A stretch of 31,227 nt of DNA from Carnobacterium_A sp036639135 (GTDB lineage Bacteria > Bacillota > Bacilli > Lactobacillales > Carnobacteriaceae): positions 1 to 31,227 of the forward strand of contig JAVWJE010000012.1 in NCBI GenBank assembly GCA_036639135.1. Reading direction: 5' to 3'. The position numbers and the translations under genes were made by a program. Shown piece by piece: positions 15,944 to 24,310 of the stretch (its first letter is position 1; every line of letters starts with the position of its first letter). The notes below the pieces were generated by a model. The model searched no databases, was not told the DNA's origin, and saw nothing but the letters and a program-made list of their open reading frames with translations.

Positions 15944-16498
15944 TTAAAACGATGAACGAGGTTGTTTTAAAAATGCTGCTTCTTCTTGCGTTGTTTTTCT
16001 TCCTAACACCTCATTTCTATGAGGGTAACGCCCAAACTTAACCAATATAGCTCGATGTTTTTTTTCTTGTTTAAGGTGTTTTTCTAATCCTGCTTCATTA
16101 AAATAGTTTAATGCCGATTCGTGGATAACTAACGATTCAGAATGCATGAAGGGCATATAAAGAAAAGCACGTTGTTTTTGATTTAATGTTTTCACGTCTT
16201 CACGTTTCACTGCTTCTTGAGCTAATACTAGTGCCATACCATCATACGCAAACGAACGAGGTTGATTGCGATACATATTCCTCGAAAATTGATCTAAAAG
16301 AATAATCTCAGCTAAACATCCTTCTATCGAGTCACGCCACTTTACCAACTCTCCATGACGTGCTCTTTTGTGTTCTTCATAGAAACGAGTATAGATTTCT
16401 TTATCAAATTTTTCGCTTTTAGCAAACCATTGTTTCGGTTGTGTTTCAGTAAACCAAAAATCAAGAACTTTTTGATACTTTATCTTTTGTTCACTCAT
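15944..16498 (-). CDS. DUF924 family protein
   Basis: This 184-residue soluble protein of the DUF924 family shows its signatures: VLDFWF near the start, WFAKSEKFDKEI, ILLDQFSRNMYR (about 67-78), LYMPFMHSE (about 113-121), and the C-terminal FGRYPHRNEVLGR. The fold is helical and TPR-like. No function is established for it. The ATG has GAAGG 8 bases upstream. It is monocistronic, with the selenium operon downstream on the same strand and no obvious terminator between them. Confidence 0.88.
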   Translation of the reverse strand: MSEQKIKYQKVLDFWFTETQPKQWFAKSEKFDKEIYTRFYEEHKRARHGELVKWRDSIEGCLAEIILLDQFSRNMYRNQPRSFAYDGMALVLAQEAVKREDVKTLNQKQRAFLYMPFMHSESLVIHESALNYFNEAGLEKHLKQEKKHRAILVKFGRYPHRNEVLGRKTTQEEAAFLKQPRSSF

Positions 16499-16781
16499 TT
16501 AATCGGCCTTCTTTCTTATTTAGTTGTTCTAGTAAAAAATCGGTTCTCTTTTTGTACCCTACTACTTAAATAAGGTAGACTTGTTTAAACAGCAAAAAGC
16601 AGATGCTTTTCTTTTTGATGACTCTTGTTTTTAACAAAACGAGTCTTTAAAATACCCATAAGTTCTTCACGTCGCTCAACTGTTGCCTCTTTTATGTTTC
16701 TTTTTATCCTAATGATTTTCTCTTTTATTCTAACTTGTTTATAAAAATAGTACCATTGAAGCAGTTAAAAAAACATAAAAT
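16499..16781. other. Intergenic stretch with no recognised feature
   Basis: Between the DUF924 gene and the terminator of the celB operon I see no open reading frame with a ribosome binding site, no RNA gene and no convincing promoter. It is AT-rich and presumably carries the DUF924 promoter. Confidence 0.4.
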
Positions 16782-16822
16782 AAAAAAAGGAGAGTCCTAA
16801 CAGCTGTTAGAGCTCTCCTTAG
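16782..16822 (-). terminator. Terminator of the celB operon
   Basis: An interrupted hairpin has AAGGAGAG pairing with CTCTCCTT and CTAACAG pairing with CTGTTAG. On the minus strand a T-run follows. It lies about 20 bp after the stop codon of the TIM-barrel-like gene. Confidence 0.85.
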
Positions 16823-16841
16823 ATATAGTTGTTACAAAAAA

Positions 16842-17741
16842 TTAGCGGTTAATTGAACGCGAAATCATTGATACTGTATGACGTTGTCCACGTAGTGCTT
16901 TACTCATTGCGAAGATGTTTTCAACAGGAGCAAGTCCTGCATATCCAGCATCACCAATGTGTTGGATATCCACTCCACACATTTTATTTTGTAAAGCCAT
17001 GTATTTAATCGTATCCGCATCAGAACCTTCTTGACTTGTTCCGATAGCTGTCATCACTAGCGCTCCTTCTTTATGAGCTAATTTAACTGCTTGTTTCAGG
17101 TCTTCTTTATCAAATCCTGGCACGGTTCCAATTGATGGAGTAAGAATAATATCTGCTCCAGCATCAATCAGACCTGTAATGACCTCTAAGTCAGCAACAG
17201 CTTCATCTACTCCAGCTCCGTGCATTTTACCTGCAATAATCAATCCTGAATAGTGCTCTTTTGCACTTTTAACCGTTTCTAAAATCGCAGCATTTGTAAC
17301 CCCCGTTCCCGGGTTACCTGTGAAACAAACAAAGTCTAAACCTAATCTTTCAATTTCTTTTAGTGTTTCAACATTTGCTTGGCGACCTACAGAGATTTCT
17401 GCGCGCTCTTCAACCATCTTTGCAGACGTATCAACTGGCTCAAGATTAGCGCCAATTGGACGACCAACTAGTTCATGCAAACGCGTGACAAAGGAGCCTT
17501 CATAGTCACCGATAGCGAAGATATCTGGATTCAATACATCAATTCCATTTAAAAGAATGAGATCTGCTCCAAATGCACGAGCCATTTCTGAATTCGTAAT
17601 ATCTCCAATAAAGGGCTCACGAGGTGCTACGTTTTCAGATAAAATCACACGTCCTTCACTTGCTTTAATACTTTGTTTCAATTCTTGAGCGCTCATCGCT
17701 AAGATTTCTGATGCATTCGCACTTATTAAACGTTTGACCAT
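16842..17741 (-). CDS. Uncharacterised TIM-barrel-like protein, PTS-associated (DUF7916/BtpA-like)
   Basis: I do not know a proven function for this 299-residue protein. Alternating strand/helix blocks look like a beta/alpha barrel: GADLILLNGID, GRPIGANLEP, LDFVCFTGNPGTGVTN, LIIAGKMHGAG, GADIILTPSIGTVPG, ALVMTAIGTSQEG and DIQHIGDAGYAG. The glycine-rich loops at strand ends could bind phosphate. It may belong to the DUF7916 group or be distantly related to the BtpA/SgcQ barrels. It follows celB by 23 bp with a GGAAG ribosome binding site, so it is co-transcribed with a sugar permease. An enzyme acting on a sugar phosphate is a reasonable guess but only that. There are no membrane segments and no signal peptide. 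Confidence 0.75.
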   Translation of the reverse strand: MVKRLISANASEILAMSAQELKQSIKASEGRVILSENVAPREPFIGDITNSEMARAFGADLILLNGIDVLNPDIFAIGDYEGSFVTRLHELVGRPIGANLEPVDTSAKMVEERAEISVGRQANVETLKEIERLGLDFVCFTGNPGTGVTNAAILETVKSAKEHYSGLIIAGKMHGAGVDEAVADLEVITGLIDAGADIILTPSIGTVPGFDKEDLKQAVKLAHKEGALVMTAIGTSQEGSDADTIKYMALQNKMCGVDIQHIGDAGYAGLAPVENIFAMSKALRGQRHTVSMISRSINR

Positions 17742-17764
17742 TTTTTATAACTTCCTTTCTATTT

Positions 17765-19051
17765 TTAATACAATGCTTCATTTTCTTCTTGTGCTTTGAA
17801 ACGTTTTTCAAGAGCCAAGAAGAATGGTAGGTATAGTAAAATATCGACTATAATTAACACAATTTGTAAAATTGATCCGTTTACACTACCAGTTGTTAAG
17901 AAACCACTGATGATAGGAGGCATTGTCCAAGAAGCGACAACTCTTGTTAAAGGTACCAGCCCAGAAGACATTGCCAAGTAAGCAACAATAGCATTAACAA
18001 TTGGAGCAACGATAAACGGAATAAGTAGAGCAAAGTTTAATACAACTGGAACACCAAACATAGTTGGTTCATTAATATTAAATAAACCAGGTACTACAGT
18101 TATCGGAGCCAAGATTTTAGATTGTTTACTTGAATTCTTTTTACGAGCTACATAACCAAGAACGAGTACCAAACCAATTGTGGCACCACCGCCACCTAGA
18201 TAAACAAAGTTATCCATAAATGCGATTGTTATAACATTCTTCATTTCTGCTCCTGCTAAATAAGCTGCATTATTCTCAGCTAAGTTTGCAATCCAAACAG
18301 GTTGCATGATAGAGTTTACAACGTTTCCACCATGAATACCAATGAACCATAACAAACTATTTAAACCAGCAACAATGATCGTACCAAAAATATTATTCCC
18401 TAATAATCCAAGTGGTCCGCCTAAAACTACTTGAGCAAGTTCATGTAAGTTGGGCCAAGAAAGCATATCAAGGATAGAATAAATAACTAACCAGAACGTG
18501 ATAATAACTGCACCGGGAATAATAGCACTAAAACTTCTTGCCACAGCTGGCGGAACACTTTCTGGCATTTTAATTTGAATATTGTGATTAATGAACCATT
18601 GATAGATAAATGCACTAAACAAACCTAATACAATAGCAACAAACAAGCCGGTAGCACCAAGGTAACTAACCGTTAAACCTTCTCCTGCTTCGCTTGAAAT
18701 AAAAGGTGTAACCATAACAAATGACGCCATAGAGATAATTCCAGCAGCAACACCATCTACTTTATATTGCCCGGCTAAACTTTGGGCAATCCCAAAACTT
18801 GCAACCAAACCAATTAAACCAAAGCTACTATTAACACCTTTCCATAAGTAACCGGCAATACCAACTTCACCTAACCAAGCTTCCCAACCTTTAACTGGAA
18901 AACTAGCAATAACCATAAAAATTGATCCAATAATGATTAATGGCATAGCTAACGTAATTCCATCACGAATAGCTGTTAGATATTTGTTCGAACTTAACTT
19001 TGATGCAATAGGCATCAGCTTTTCTTCAATAAAACTATTTGGCTCAGACAT
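17765..19051 (-). CDS. celB: PTS cellobiose/beta-glucoside permease EIIC (Lac family)
   Basis: This 428-residue integral membrane protein carries a disaccharide across the membrane while EIIB phosphorylates it. The chain begins with the family-typical FIEEKLMPIASKLSSNKYLTAIRDGI and contains about ten hydrophobic segments. The substrate-site signature is LFNINEPTMFGVPVVLN. IHGGNVVNSIMQP and the GGGGATIGL stretch are also typical. It is EIIC only; no EIIA or EIIB gene is present in the window, so these must be supplied from elsewhere. The ribosome binding site is TAGGAGGG. It is the first gene of a two-gene operon, divergent from a ROK repressor, with a 6-phospho-beta-glucosidase nearby. The exact sugar is not shown by the sequence. 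Confidence 0.93.
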   Translation of the reverse strand: MSEPNSFIEEKLMPIASKLSSNKYLTAIRDGITLAMPLIIIGSIFMVIASFPVKGWEAWLGEVGIAGYLWKGVNSSFGLIGLVASFGIAQSLAGQYKVDGVAAGIISMASFVMVTPFISSEAGEGLTVSYLGATGLFVAIVLGLFSAFIYQWFINHNIQIKMPESVPPAVARSFSAIIPGAVIITFWLVIYSILDMLSWPNLHELAQVVLGGPLGLLGNNIFGTIIVAGLNSLLWFIGIHGGNVVNSIMQPVWIANLAENNAAYLAGAEMKNVITIAFMDNFVYLGGGGATIGLVLVLGYVARKKNSSKQSKILAPITVVPGLFNINEPTMFGVPVVLNFALLIPFIVAPIVNAIVAYLAMSSGLVPLTRVVASWTMPPIISGFLTTGSVNGSILQIVLIIVDILLYLPFFLALEKRFKAQEENEALY

Positions 19052-19128
19052 AAATAACCCTCCTATTAATTATATTTTATAACTAATTAATAGCATGTAA
19101 CCCCTAACATTTCGTTAATTGCTGTTGT

Positions 19129-19179
19129 TTAGTTATTAAATAAAGTATATCTCATTATTTTTATTTTGTAAACAACTAA
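19129..19179 (-). promoter_or_regulatory. celB promoter flanked by candidate ROK operator arms
   Basis: On the minus strand a -35 TTTACA (19173-19168) is followed after 18 bp by a -10 TATACT (19149-19144). An arm TTAGTTATT (19129-19137) lies at the expected transcription start, and its near-complement AACAACTAA (19171-19179) overlaps the -35. The two are 42 bp apart, four helical turns. TTAGTT-type arms are seen in operators of XylR-like ROK repressors. The 9-mer TTTGTAAAC occurs in this region at 19166-19174 and again near 19277. Confidence 0.5.
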
Positions 19180-19230
19180 TTGATTATTCTTTGAATTAAC
19201 ATTTTAATCGTTACAAAAAATAATTAATAA

Positions 19231-19251
19231 TGTATACTATATTTGTATACA
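19231..19251 (+). promoter_or_regulatory. Palindrome in the ROK gene promoter region
   Basis: TGTATAC-N7-GTATACA is a perfect inverted repeat. Its left arm contains TATACT (19233-19238), a likely -10 for the ROK gene. It may be an autoregulatory operator, or a site for another regulator such as a GntR-type protein. Confidence 0.45.
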
Positions 19252-19377
19252 CCTACAATAAAAAAAGTTTTATAATTTGTAAACCATTTCGATAAGCTAA
19301 TTTTCCAGAAAAAATTTCTGACTGAATTAAAGTAAGCTCTTCCTAATCATAAACAAGGAAAGAAAGAGGCAAATGAT

Positions 19378-20556
19378 ATGTACTTATCTAAAAAGCAAGG
19401 AATACAAAAAACAAAGATATTAGATAAAATTTATGCAACTGGACCCATTTCAAGAATTGATTTATCAAAAGAACTAACCATAACACCTGCAACAATAAGT
19501 GAAATAACAAATAATCTTATCTTAGAAAAACACATTCATGAATTAGGTGCAGATGAGACAACAAACAAACCTGGTCGTAAAAAAATTCTATTGAATATTT
19601 CACCCGGCTACCGTCACTATATTGGTGTTGAATTGTCTGATAAGTTTTTATCTTTTTGTTTGAGCGATAATCTTGGAACCCTTATCAAAGAACAAATCCT
19701 TTCTTACAATAGCTGGGATGACCAAAAAGAGTTTACCGATACTCTTTTTTTAGAAGAATTGATTCAATTTATCGATCAATGTGAAGATTATAACCCAGCA
19801 GCTATTGGTATTGCTGTCCCGGGTCATTACGATTCAAATAATGAAAGCATTAAAACAAATAACCCTTTCTGGGAAAACTTTTCTTTTAAACATGTTAGAG
19901 AATCCATTAAACTTCCTATTTATTTAAAAAATAATGTTAAATGCATGGCTATTGCGGAACGATTATTTGGAGAAGATAAAAAAGACCAAAACTTTACTTT
20001 CCTTCATGTTCGTCGTGGAATGTTTTCTACCTATATGTATAACGGAAAAGTGTACGCCGACAGTAATTCTTTAATTGGTGAAATTGGCCATACGGTTATT
20101 AACCCAAACGGTGAATTATGTGAATGTGGTAAGCGTGGTTGTCTTCAAACGTATACTGGTGAATCTTGGATGATAAATAAAGCAAAACTCCTTTACGAAA
20201 ATACACCAGATACGTTTCTTAGACAGTTGGTTTTTGAAAAAGAACAGCTCACAATTGATACGCTTATTAAAGCCTATCGGTTGGGCGACGAAGCTTCAAT
20301 GACGATAATCAACCAAGCTATTCATTATTTTTCTATTGCTATTAATAATTTATTAATGGTCATGGACTCGGATGTTGTTTATATCCACAGTGAGCTTTTT
20401 AGCGATCCTGAACTAGCAGCCTATTTAAATCAATCTATTGAAGACAATGCTTCTTTGTTAAATCTTCAAAAGTCTAAACAGAGAATTTTTAAACCTTATC
20501 GTCCAATAAATGGCGCTTTAGGCGCCTGTGGATTATGTGTGCATGAAACATTATAG
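19378..20556 (+). CDS. ROK family transcriptional repressor (XylR/NagC type)
   Basis: This 392-residue regulator has an N-terminal winged helix (about 10-58: ILDKIYATGPISRIDLSKEL, TPATISEITNNLI) and a C-terminal sugar-kinase-like ROK domain. The ROK zinc site is complete: His238 in GEIGHTV and Cys248, Cys250, Cys255 in CECGKRGCL. The residue after GCL is Gln257, where sugar-binding ROK proteins usually have Glu, so ligand recognition may differ. It is divergent from celB and most likely represses celB and perhaps bglA until a glucoside or its phosphate binds. The start ATG is at 19378 behind AGAGG; the out-of-frame ATG five bases earlier is not used. Confidence 0.93.
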   Translation: MYLSKKQGIQKTKILDKIYATGPISRIDLSKELTITPATISEITNNLILEKHIHELGADETTNKPGRKKILLNISPGYRHYIGVELSDKFLSFCLSDNLGTLIKEQILSYNSWDDQKEFTDTLFLEELIQFIDQCEDYNPAAIGIAVPGHYDSNNESIKTNNPFWENFSFKHVRESIKLPIYLKNNVKCMAIAERLFGEDKKDQNFTFLHVRRGMFSTYMYNGKVYADSNSLIGEIGHTVINPNGELCECGKRGCLQTYTGESWMINKAKLLYENTPDTFLRQLVFEKEQLTIDTLIKAYRLGDEASMTIINQAIHYFSIAINNLLMVMDSDVVYIHSELFSDPELAAYLNQSIEDNASLLNLQKSKQRIFKPYRPINGALGACGLCVHETL

Positions 20557-20648
20557 TAATTCATTATTTAATCGAAATAACCTTGTAATAGCAAATCGAA
20601 CGCTATAGTATGAATAGTAAGAAAGAAACAGAAAGAGGCAGTGCCATT

Positions 20649-21095
20649 ATGAAAATTATACAAGCAGAACCAGCGAATATAGAAGAATTAAAAACAAAGG
20701 CTACTACAAAAGATGATTGGGAACTTAGACTGTCAGCAGTTAACGAGTTAGCAAAATACGATTGTCAAAAATCTCGGTATATTTTAACAAAACTTGCATC
20801 AAGTGATCGCGTTTTCGCCGTTAAAGAAGCTGCATTTAATGCTGCTGAAGCAATGGGTATTACGAAAAAAGGTCTTCCTCTTGTATTGAAAAGAAGAGAT
20901 ATCGGATACAGCAGCAAGGATTTCGCTAAAATATTTGGTCGTGTTAAACGAGACTTACAAACCGAAGAATTTGATTTAGCTGCTTTCAAAAAACAATTCC
21001 AAGCAGTTAGCCCTGAAATGTATGATGTTATGCAATACGAAGAACAAGAGAATTTTGATTTATGGATTACCGCTTTATATGAAAACTTACGTTAA
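20649..21095 (+). CDS. Small HEAT-repeat protein
   Basis: This 148-residue soluble protein has HEAT-like helical repeats: DDWELRLSAVNELAKYDCQKSRYILTKLA and DRVFAVKEAAFNAAEAMG. Its C-terminal half is charged and includes EEFDLAAFKKQFQAVSPEMYDVMQYEEQE. The start is set at the ATG at 20649, which has AGAGG ten bases upstream. An in-frame ATG at 20610 has no ribosome binding site. It follows the ROK gene by 92 bp on the same strand and may be co-transcribed. HEAT repeats usually mediate protein contacts; no specific partner can be named. Confidence 0.75.
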   Translation: MKIIQAEPANIEELKTKATTKDDWELRLSAVNELAKYDCQKSRYILTKLASSDRVFAVKEAAFNAAEAMGITKKGLPLVLKRRDIGYSSKDFAKIFGRVKRDLQTEEFDLAAFKKQFQAVSPEMYDVMQYEEQENFDLWITALYENLR

Positions 21096-21105
21096 ACGCT
21101 AGTTA

Positions 21106-21158
21106 AATCGATAGAAAGAGCCAACATACAAATCGTATGTTGGCTCTTTCTATCGATT
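21106..21158. terminator. Perfect 24-bp bidirectional terminator hairpin
   Basis: Positions 21106-21129 pair without mismatch with 21135-21158 across a 5-nt loop. It lies between the convergent HEAT-repeat gene (+) and the 6-phospho-beta-glucosidase gene (-) and can stop transcription from both sides, although neither side has a long T-run. Confidence 0.75.
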
Positions 21159-21170
21159 GGATTTAATGGC

Positions 21171-22601
21171 TTAAAAAGATAAATCTTCTCCATTTGTTGC
21201 AATTACATTCTTGTACCAATCAAATGATTTCTTTTTAGAGCGAGTTAAGGTTCCATTTCCTTCATTATCTCGATCAACGTAAATAAATCCGTAGCGTTTT
21301 TTCATTTCACCTGTACTCGCACTAACTAGATCAATACAGCCCCAATTTGTATAGCCCATCAAATCTACTCCATCTAGTTCAACAGCATCTTTCATAGCTG
21401 CTAGATGAGTTGCTAAATATTTGATCCGATAATCATCAGCCACGTAGCCATTAGCATCTGGTACATCAATAGCTCCCAAGCCATTTTCAACAATAAACAA
21501 TGGTTTTTGATACCGGTCATACAATGAATTCATTGTAATTCTTAAGCCTAGTGGATCTATTTGCCAGCCCCATTCACTTTCTTCTAAATAAGGATTCTTG
21601 ACAGAAGCAAAAATATTTCCTTCTGTTTTTTCAGTTACTTTAGGATCAGTTGAAACAATCCTTGAAGAATAGTAAGAAAAAGAAATAAAATCTACTGTGT
21701 TTTCTTTCAGTAACTCTAAATCTCCTTCTTCCATTTGAATCGTAATTCCTTCCCGTTCTAATCGTTTCAGTGCATACGCTGGATATTCGCCACGTGATTG
21801 CACATCGATAAAGAAATAATTCTCGCGGTCAGCTTCTTGTGCTGCAAATATATCTTCTGGCTTACAAGAATAAGGATAATAGTGTCCAGCAGCTAGCATG
21901 CAACCCACTTGGTTTTCTGGATCAACTTCATGAGCAATCCGCGTAGCAATAGCACTGGCCACTAATTCATGATGTGATGCTTGATATTTTACTTGCTCTT
22001 CATTTTCGCCTTCTTCAAAATATAACCCCGCTCCCATAAATGGAGCATGCAAAATCATATTTATTTCATTAAACGTTAGCCAATACTTTACTAGCCCTTT
22101 ATACCGACGGAAAATAACCGTACAAAGATTTTCATAAAAACCAATCATTTCGCGACTACGCCATGCACCATATTTCTCAATTAAGTGCATTGGACAGTCA
22201 AAATGTGTGATAGTAACTAAGGGTTCAATCCCATATTTATGGCACTCTTTGAATAGATTTTCATAGAACTGCAAACCTTCTTCATTTGGTTCGGCTTCAT
22301 CTCCTAGTGGAAAAATACGAGTCCAAGCAATAGATAGACGATAGGTTTTAAATCCCATTTCTCCAAATAATGCAATATCTTCTTTATAGTGCTCGTACAT
22401 GTCGATGGCTTCTTTAGCTGGGTAAAAATAATTATTCTCAAAATCAAACATTTTTTTCTTACCTGTTATAATCGAAAAACGATCTTCTCCAATTGGAACA
22501 ACATCGACGTTTGCTAAGCCACGTCCACCTTTATCATAGCCGCCCTCACATTGATTGGCCGCTGTAGCGCCGCCCCATAAAAAATCTTTTCTAAGTGCCA
22601 T
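21171..22601 (-). CDS. bglA: 6-phospho-beta-glucosidase (glycoside hydrolase family 1)
   Basis: This 476-residue cytoplasmic enzyme hydrolyses phosphorylated beta-glucosides imported by the PTS. The N-terminal FLWGGATAANQCEGGY is the GH1 start signature. The acid/base is Glu179 in TFNEINM and the nucleophile is Glu372 in VENGLG. The phosphate-binding signature typical of the 6-phospho group is near the C-terminus: Ser, Lys and Tyr in STGEMKKRYGFIYVD. The ribosome binding site is GAAGGAGG. It is monocistronic with its own promoter at 22653-22681 and is convergent with the ROK and HEAT genes. It is the natural partner of CelB. Confidence 0.95.
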   Translation of the reverse strand: MALRKDFLWGGATAANQCEGGYDKGGRGLANVDVVPIGEDRFSIITGKKKMFDFENNYFYPAKEAIDMYEHYKEDIALFGEMGFKTYRLSIAWTRIFPLGDEAEPNEEGLQFYENLFKECHKYGIEPLVTITHFDCPMHLIEKYGAWRSREMIGFYENLCTVIFRRYKGLVKYWLTFNEINMILHAPFMGAGLYFEEGENEEQVKYQASHHELVASAIATRIAHEVDPENQVGCMLAAGHYYPYSCKPEDIFAAQEADRENYFFIDVQSRGEYPAYALKRLEREGITIQMEEGDLELLKENTVDFISFSYYSSRIVSTDPKVTEKTEGNIFASVKNPYLEESEWGWQIDPLGLRITMNSLYDRYQKPLFIVENGLGAIDVPDANGYVADDYRIKYLATHLAAMKDAVELDGVDLMGYTNWGCIDLVSASTGEMKKRYGFIYVDRDNEGNGTLTRSKKKSFDWYKNVIATNGEDLSF

Positions 22602-22652
22602 AAATATCCTCCTTCAGTCCTATTCAACAAAAGCTATATACTTTTCCAAATA

Positions 22653-22681
22653 AGTGTAGCACAGTGTTTTTTCTTTTGTAA
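22653..22681 (-). promoter_or_regulatory. Promoter of bglA
   Basis: On the minus strand a -35 TTACAA (22681-22676) is separated by 17 bp from a -10 TACACT (22658-22653), about 50 bp before the start codon. No clear operator or cre site was found beside it. Confidence 0.5.
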
Positions 22682-22945
22682 GGCCTTTAACAGCAGTTGA
22701 ACCAGTTTTTTCCCCTTAGTTCATTTCTTTTTTGGAGGAGTCTTTTTCAAATTCTTTTTACACCAAGCCTATAACTGCTCGTTCGATGCACTGATAAAAA
22801 ATGACAGTAAAAACAGCCGGTTACCAAAATAAGCAATAGTTGAGGAGGACCTTTATAGTTAAGAACTTTTAACCTTTTTTAAATTTCAAACTATTTTCTT
22901 AAGAAACGCTATGAGGTCAGTTTTAAAATCAGATATAAAATCGTT
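22682..22945. other. Intergenic stretch upstream of bglA
   Basis: No gene is visible here. It separates bglA from the lipoprotein gene. A small hairpin near 22858-22875 (GTTAA/TTAAC arms) is followed by a T-run only on the plus strand, where no gene ends. Confidence 0.4.
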
Positions 22946-24163
22946 CTATCTTTGCAATCCGGGGAATTGCCAAATACCAGAAGTACGAATGAAATCACGG
23001 TATATCACCATTTCTTCCTCTTCCGTTACTTTTTGTGCTTCTTCCTGACTATCGTAATCCATATAAACGACATTTGTGAATTTTCGATTTGATTCTTCGT
23101 TCTCTAATGTATCCATTAACTGGCTTGCTTCATTAAATGTCATAAGAGCCCGTCTCATATGGCTAGCACTCGTGATCAATGTAACATCTTGCAATCCTTC
23201 TTCTCTTACAATATCCATAGAGAATAATGCATTCTCTACTGTGTCTGTTGCCAATGCTTCTTTAACTATTCTTTTTTTATCGACACCTTTTTCAACTAAC
23301 CAATCATACATCAACTCTGCTTCTGTATTCTCTTTTTTAGGTACTCCGCCGGTTACGATGATTTTTGAATCTGGATACTTTTCTGCAGTCTTCAAGGTGA
23401 CTTTTAATCTTTCTAAAAGAGTTTCTTGCATCTCGCCTTCATCTGAAAGAGCATAGCCTAATGTGATGATGACATGCTTGTTTTTAGAGATATCCTCAGG
23501 AACTTCAGAATTAAGTTGTGTTTTTTCAATTTCATCAATAACATCAAATTTCTTTTTATATTCTTGTCCTCGTTCTTGATTTATTTCAGAAAGTTTTTGC
23601 ATATCTTTTCCAACTGCATCTGTATCTCCTGTAACTTTTGAATAAGCAGCATGCAACACATAAGCTTCAAAGTTATCAGGGTCAAGATCCATGATCTCTT
23701 CATATGAGTTTAGGGCTTCTGGAATTTTATCTTGCAATATCTGTGCAGAAGCCAATGAACGTTTCAAATCGACATCATAAGGATCTATCACTGTAGCACG
23801 AGCAAAAGATTGTTCGACTACATCATAATCACCATGCAACGTTATTCCTTGGAATAACTCTTTTTCGGCTTTTTTCATATCTCCGCCATACCAATAATAA
23901 TGCATAGCAATCTCTTTAAGTGCTGCTATGCGCTCACTTGTGGGTTCATTATTACGAACTTGTTCGAATAATTCTTCTGTGTTTGCTTTTGGTTCGTCTT
24001 TTTCAGTTCCTGAAGAACTTTTATTTGAGTTATCTTTTACCTCAGAAGTTCCTACAGCAGAAGAAGTTGCAGAGTTATCGGACAGGGTATTGCTAGGACT
24101 AGAACAAGCTACAAGAACAAGTGATGTAAACATCATAAAAAATAAAGAAACTTTCTTATTCAC
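22946..24163 (-). CDS. Lipoprotein with TPR-like region and YdcF/DUF218 domain
   Basis: This is a predicted cell-surface lipoprotein of about 405 residues. A short signal peptide ends in the lipobox LVAC with Cys20, followed by a Ser/Thr/Asn-rich spacer to about residue 55. A TPR-like helical region follows (about 60-205: YYWYGGDMKKAEKELFQGI, IPEALNSYEEIMDLDPDNFEAYVL). The C-terminal DUF218 domain has HVIITLGYAL, IIVTGGVPKKENTEAE and VTLITSASHMRRAL. DUF218 proteins (SanA, ElyC, YdcF) are linked to envelope functions, but their reaction is not settled. The GTG at 24163 is preferred as start because GGGAAGGTG sits six bases upstream; a GTG at 24172 would overlap that site. It is a single-gene unit with a good promoter. 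Confidence 0.87.
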   Translation of the reverse strand: MNKKVSLFFMMFTSLVLVACSSPSNTLSDNSATSSAVGTSEVKDNSNKSSSGTEKDEPKANTEELFEQVRNNEPTSERIAALKEIAMHYYWYGGDMKKAEKELFQGITLHGDYDVVEQSFARATVIDPYDVDLKRSLASAQILQDKIPEALNSYEEIMDLDPDNFEAYVLHAAYSKVTGDTDAVGKDMQKLSEINQERGQEYKKKFDVIDEIEKTQLNSEVPEDISKNKHVIITLGYALSDEGEMQETLLERLKVTLKTAEKYPDSKIIVTGGVPKKENTEAELMYDWLVEKGVDKKRIVKEALATDTVENALFSMDIVREEGLQDVTLITSASHMRRALMTFNEASQLMDTLENEESNRKFTNVVYMDYDSQEEAQKVTEEEEMVIYRDFIRTSGIWQFPGLQR

Positions 24164-24200
24164 TATGAACACCTTCCCTTTTTTATTATTTTATCCAACC

Positions 24201-24230
24201 ATTATATAAAGCGCTTTTTTAATATGTCCA
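24201..24230 (-). promoter_or_regulatory. Promoter of the YdcF-type lipoprotein gene
   Basis: On the minus strand a -35 TGGACA (24230-24225) is followed after 18 bp by a perfect -10 TATAAT (24206-24201). Confidence 0.6.
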
Positions 24231-24310
24231 TAAAATAGCAAGTTAACTATTCTGTGCAACCATGCCAACCTGCCTTTATAGAAACCTCTTTTTTTATTTA
24301 AAGAACAAAG

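Noticed and set aside
17797..17812. cre-like (CcpA) palindrome TTGAAACGTTTTTCAA
   Set aside because: It is one base short of the cre spacing and lies inside the 3' end of celB, where it is explained by the coding sequence.
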